Assembly: GCA_041477815.1 (NCBI GenBank)
Contig: JBGOUV010000310.1
Span: 1 to 8,286 of the forward strand
Reading direction: 5' to 3'
Length of the DNA: 8,286 bases
Source: JBGOUV01 sp041477815
Lineage (GTDB): Bacteria; Acidobacteriota; Terriglobia; Bryobacterales; JACQDG01
Part shown: one piece after another, positions 5,247 to 8,286 of the stretch
Position numbering within the stretch: the stretch's first letter is position 1
How the letters are laid out: the number at the start of each line of letters is the position of its first letter
Position numbers and translations under genes: made by a program
The notes under the pieces: generated by a model
Database searches by the model: none
Told to the model about the DNA's origin: nothing
What the model saw: the letters and a program-made list of their open reading frames with translations, nothing else

Positions 5247-8200
5247 CTAGGCCGGCGTTGGGGTAGGGGCCATCTTGCGTTCTCTGCGGGCGCGGAAGCG
5301 GGAGACGGTGCTGGCCATGTAGGTGTAGACCACCGGGGTCAGGTAGAGGGTGACGAGCTGGGAGAACAGCAAGCCGCCTACTACCGCCAGGCCCAGGGGC
5401 TGGCGGGCTTCGCCGCCAGCGCCGTAACCTATGGCGATGGGGACGGCGCCCAATAGGGCGGCCATGGTGGTCATCATGATGGGGCGGAAGCGGATGAGGC
5501 AGCCTTCGAAGATGGCTTGATGGGGCGGGAGGCCTTCGTTGCGCTCGGCGTCGAGGGCGAAGTCGATCTGCATGATGGCGTTCTTTTCTACGATACCGAC
5601 CAGCATGATCAGGCCCACGAAGGCGTAGATATTCAGGTCCATGCGGAACAGCATCAGCGTCATCAGGGCGCCGAAGCCGGCGCTGGGGAGGCCGGAGAGG
5701 ATGGTCAGAGGATGCACGTAGCTTTCGTAGAGAATGCCCAGGACGATGTAAACCACCGCGATCGCGACCACCAGCAGCACCCACAAGTTGGTAAGCGAAG
5801 ACTGGAAGGCTTTGGCGGCGCCCTGGAAGGCGGTGGAGAACGTCGAGGGAAGCTCGCGCGTGGCCAGGTCCTGGATCTTACTCACGGCGTCGCCCAGGGG
5901 CGCGCCGGGGAGGAGGTTGAAGGAGATGGTCACCGCCGGGAGCTGGCCGAAGTGGTTGATGGTCTGGGGGCCGGACTCGGAGGTGATGCCGGCGAGGGCG
6001 TCCATGGGGATGAGGCGGCCGGAGGTGGCTTTGAAGTAGAGCAGGGAGAGGGCCTTGGGGTCGGTCTGGTATACAGGCTTGAGCTCCAGCAGAACCTTGT
6101 ACTCGTTGACGGAGCCATAGATGGTCGAAACCCAGCGGGGACCGTAGGCGTCGTAGAGGGCGTTTTCGATGGCCTGGGCGGAGACCTGGAGGGCGGCGGA
6201 CTTGTCGCGGTCGATCTCCACGTGGACCTGGGGGGTGCGGATCAGCAGGTCGCTGGTGACGTCGAGGAGGCCGGGGATCTGAGAGATCTCGTGCTCCAGC
6301 TTTTGGGCCGCCGCGTAGAGCTCCGTCTTGTCGGGGGCGTAGAGAGAGAACTGGTAGGGGCTCTTGGTGACCTGGCCGCCGAGCTGAATGGTGGGCGGAT
6401 TCTGCAGGAACACGCGCATGCCGGAAAAGCCGGCGACCTTGACGCGGAGATCGTCGATGATTTCGTTGACCAGGACCTTCCGCTGGGAGCGCGGCTTGAG
6501 GTGGATGACCATCTGGCCGAAGTTCGGGCCGCCCAGAGTGGTGGAGGCGGCGCCGCCCACGCTGGCTACGAAGGATTCGACGTGGGGGTTCTGGCGGATG
6601 ACGTCGGCTACCGCCTGCTGGTATTGCACCATCTGCTGGTAAGAGGTGCCTTGGGCGGCCTCGGTGACCGCGACGATCTGGTCGGTGTCCTGATCGGGAA
6701 TAAAGCCCTTGGGGACGATGACGAACATCCAGGCGGTGGCGGCCAGGGTGAGGACGAACACGCCTATGGTGGCGGGGCGGTGGAGGAGTACCCACTGCAA
6801 GGTGACCCGATAGACTTGCAGCATGCCCTCGAAGAAGCGCTCGGTGGTGTGGTAGAAGGCGCCGTGCCGCTGCTCGGAGGGCGGACGCAGGAAGCGCGAG
6901 CAGAGCATGGGCGTCAGGGTGACCGAGACGATGCCGGAGATCAGGATGGCCACGCAAATGGTGACGGCGAACTCCTTGAAGAGGCGTCCCAGAACGCCGC
7001 CCATGAAAAGAACCGGGATGAAGACGGCGGCGAGCGAGAGGGTCATCGACACGATGGTGAAGCCGATTTCCCGGGAGCCCTCGACGGAGGCGTGCATGGG
7101 GCTCTGGCCCATCTCCATGTGCCGGACGATGTTCTCCAGCATCACGATGGCGTCGTCGACGACGAAGCCGACGCAGAGCGTCAACGCCATCAGCGACAGG
7201 TTGTCGAGGCTGTAGTCGAGGAGGTACATCACGGCGAAGGTGCCGACGATCGAGGCGGGCAGCGCGAGGCTCGGGATGATCGTCGCCGAGATGTTCCGCA
7301 GGAAGACGAAGATCACCAGCACGACGAGACCCACGGTGAGGAGCAGCGTGAACTTCACGTCGTGGACAGAGTCGCGAATCGAGGCCGATCGATCGAATCG
7401 CGTGTCGAGCGAGACCGACGCGGGCAGCTGCTCGCGGAGCGTCGGCAGCAGGGCCTTCACGGCGTCGACGACGGCGACCACGTTCGTGCCCGGCTGCTTG
7501 AGGATCGGCAGCATGATCGCGCGCTCGCCCTTGAACCAGCCGGCCTGCTTGTCGTTTTCGATCCCCTCGAAGACGTGCGCCACCTCGTCGAGCCGTACGG
7601 GACTGCCGTTGCGGTACGCGATGATCATCGGGCCGTACGTCGACGCTTTGAGCAGCTGGCCGTTCGCCTGGACGACGAACGTCTTCTCGCCGTACATCGT
7701 GCCCGTTGGCAGATTGACGTTCGCGTTCGAAATCGCGGAAGCGACTTCATCGATGCCGATGCCGTGCGCCGCGAGCTGCCGCGGATCGACATCGACGCGC
7801 ACGGCGTACTTGGCCGCGCCGTACACCTGGACCTGCGCGACGCCGCTCACCATCGAGATTCGCTGCGCGATCGTCGATTCCGCGTATTCGTCGAGCGTCG
7901 CCAGGGGCAGCGAGGCCGACCGGAGCACGAGCATCATGACCGGCTGGTCGCCGGGATTGACCTTCTGGTACGACGGCGGCGTCGGCATCTGCGGCGGGAG
8001 CTGACGTGTGGCGCGCGCGATCATCGCCTGCACGTCCTGCGCGGCGGCATCGATGTTCCGGCTGAGATCGAACTGGAGCACGACGTTCGTGCCGCCGAGC
8101 GAGCTGGTCGAGTTGATGGAGTTCAGGCCGGCAATCGTCGCGAACTGTTTCTCGAGCGGCAGCGCCACCGCCGATGCGAGCGTCTCCGGGCTGGCCCCGG

Positions 8201-8286
8201 GAAGGCTGGCGTTGACTTGAATCGTCGGAAAATCCACTGTCGGGAGATCGCTGACCGGCAGAAGGCGGTACGACATGACGCCGAAC
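5247..8286 (-). CDS. RND-family multidrug efflux transporter, HAE-1 type (MdtC/AcrB-like), N-terminus cut by window edge
   Basis: The visible 1012 residues run from a frame already open at the right edge to TAG at 5247-5249. Full members have about 1040 residues and start with a cytoplasmic tail and TM1. Here TM1 is cut: the first visible residues FGVMSYRLLPVSDLP are its end, so the Met at 8276 is internal. Porter-domain signatures include PTVDFPTIQV, ASLPGASPETLA and NSTSSLGGTNVVLQFDLSRN. TM4 carries GFVVDDAIVMLEN, whose Asp pair (7152-7157) relays protons. TM10 has GIVEKNAIMQIDFALD with the essential Lys (5583-5585). A second periplasmic loop and TM8-TM12 complete the usual duplicated fold. 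It would export drugs, bile-salt-like compounds or metabolites by proton antiport in a tripartite complex with a membrane-fusion protein and a TolC-like channel. Neither partner is in the window; they may lie upstream to the right. Base composition changes sharply near 7050-7200 within an intact frame. Confidence 0.95.
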   Translation of the reverse strand, partial: FGVMSYRLLPVSDLPTVDFPTIQVNASLPGASPETLASAVALPLEKQFATIAGLNSINSTSSLGGTNVVLQFDLSRNIDAAAQDVQAMIARATRQLPPQMPTPPSYQKVNPGDQPVMMLVLRSASLPLATLDEYAESTIAQRISMVSGVAQVQVYGAAKYAVRVDVDPRQLAAHGIGIDEVASAISNANVNLPTGTMYGEKTFVVQANGQLLKASTYGPMIIAYRNGSPVRLDEVAHVFEGIENDKQAGWFKGERAIMLPILKQPGTNVVAVVDAVKALLPTLREQLPASVSLDTRFDRSASIRDSVHDVKFTLLLTVGLVVLVIFVFLRNISATIIPSLALPASIVGTFAVMYLLDYSLDNLSLMALTLCVGFVVDDAIVMLENIVRHMEMGQSPMHASVEGSREIGFTIVSMTLSLAAVFIPVLFMGGVLGRLFKEFAVTICVAILISGIVSVTLTPMLCSRFLRPPSEQRHGAFYHTTERFFEGMLQVYRVTLQWVLLHRPATIGVFVLTLAATAWMFVIVPKGFIPDQDTDQIVAVTEAAQGTSYQQMVQYQQAVADVIRQNPHVESFVASVGGAASTTLGGPNFGQMVIHLKPRSQRKVLVNEIIDDLRVKVAGFSGMRVFLQNPPTIQLGGQVTKSPYQFSLYAPDKTELYAAAQKLEHEISQIPGLLDVTSDLLIRTPQVHVEIDRDKSAALQVSAQAIENALYDAYGPRWVSTIYGSVNEYKVLLELKPVYQTDPKALSLLYFKATSGRLIPMDALAGITSESGPQTINHFGQLPAVTISFNLLPGAPLGDAVSKIQDLATRELPSTFSTAFQGAAKAFQSSLTNLWVLLVVAIAVVYIVLGILYESYVHPLTILSGLPSAGFGALMTLMLFRMDLNIYAFVGLIMLVGIVEKNAIMQIDFALDAERNEGLPPHQAIFEGCLIRFRPIMMTTMAALLGAVPIAIGYGAGGEARQPLGLAVVGGLLFSQLVTLYLTPVVYTYMASTVSRFRARRERKMAPTPTPA

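Noticed and set aside
5878..6957. 359-codon minus-strand frame within the RND gene
   Set aside because: It is a shifted frame of the pump gene with an Arg/Pro/His-rich translation. The pump frame itself has clear conserved motifs throughout.
8276..8276. Met at 8276 as the true start of the RND pump
   Set aside because: The frame is open to the window edge and the preceding residues (FGV) fit the end of TM1. The family needs about 30 more residues upstream for TM1.

Overview
The window is GC-rich and densely coding. It looks like a chromosomal segment from a soil-type bacterium with many Tat-exported enzymes. The sulfatase, the Tat-tagged Gfo/Idh/MocA oxidoreductase and the style of the RND pump suggest Acidobacteriota (Bryobacter/Solibacter-like). 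Planctomycetota or Verrucomicrobiota remain possible, because no phylogenetic marker gene is present. One gene lies on the plus strand (left edge) and four on the minus strand.

Layout, left to right. (1) 2-493, plus: C-terminal part of a sulfatase of the heparan-N-sulfatase-like type, cut by the window edge. (2) 490-1758, minus: complete Tat-signal Gfo/Idh/MocA-family oxidoreductase; its stop overlaps the sulfatase stop tail to tail. (3) 1759-1880: a spacer filled by a long imperfect hairpin containing three tandem 10-bp units. (4) 1881-3395, minus: Tat-signal PhoD-like metallophosphatase. (5) 3406-4902, minus: an apparent fusion of a nucleotidyltransferase (NTP_transf_5-like) with a lasso-peptide B2-type cysteine protease domain. 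Its stop codon sits inside the ribosome binding site of the phosphatase gene. (6) 4903-5246: non-coding or uncertain leader region with a 7-bp-stem hairpin, a perfect 16-bp palindrome and a weak -10-like box. (7) 5247-8286, minus: RND (HAE-1, MdtC/AcrB-like) inner-membrane efflux pump, lacking only its extreme N-terminus at the window edge.

How the genes relate. Minus-strand transcription probably runs from the fusion gene (5) into the phosphatase (4), with tight translational coupling. It may continue through the hairpin into the oxidoreductase (2). The pump is a separate unit whose partner membrane-fusion gene would normally lie upstream, beyond the right edge. The sulfatase and oxidoreductase fit glycan or sulfated-sugar catabolism, but they are convergent and so not co-transcribed.

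The most notable items are the nucleotidyltransferase-B2 fusion, which has no visible lasso cyclase, RRE/B1 protein or convincing precursor, and its coupling to a phosphatase. Next is an abrupt change of base composition inside the RND gene near the conserved Asp-Asp motif, which could mean recombination or a chimeric assembly. The palindromic elements of the 5.2-kb intergenic region also stand out. I did not find a CRISPR array, transposase, tRNA or rRNA.
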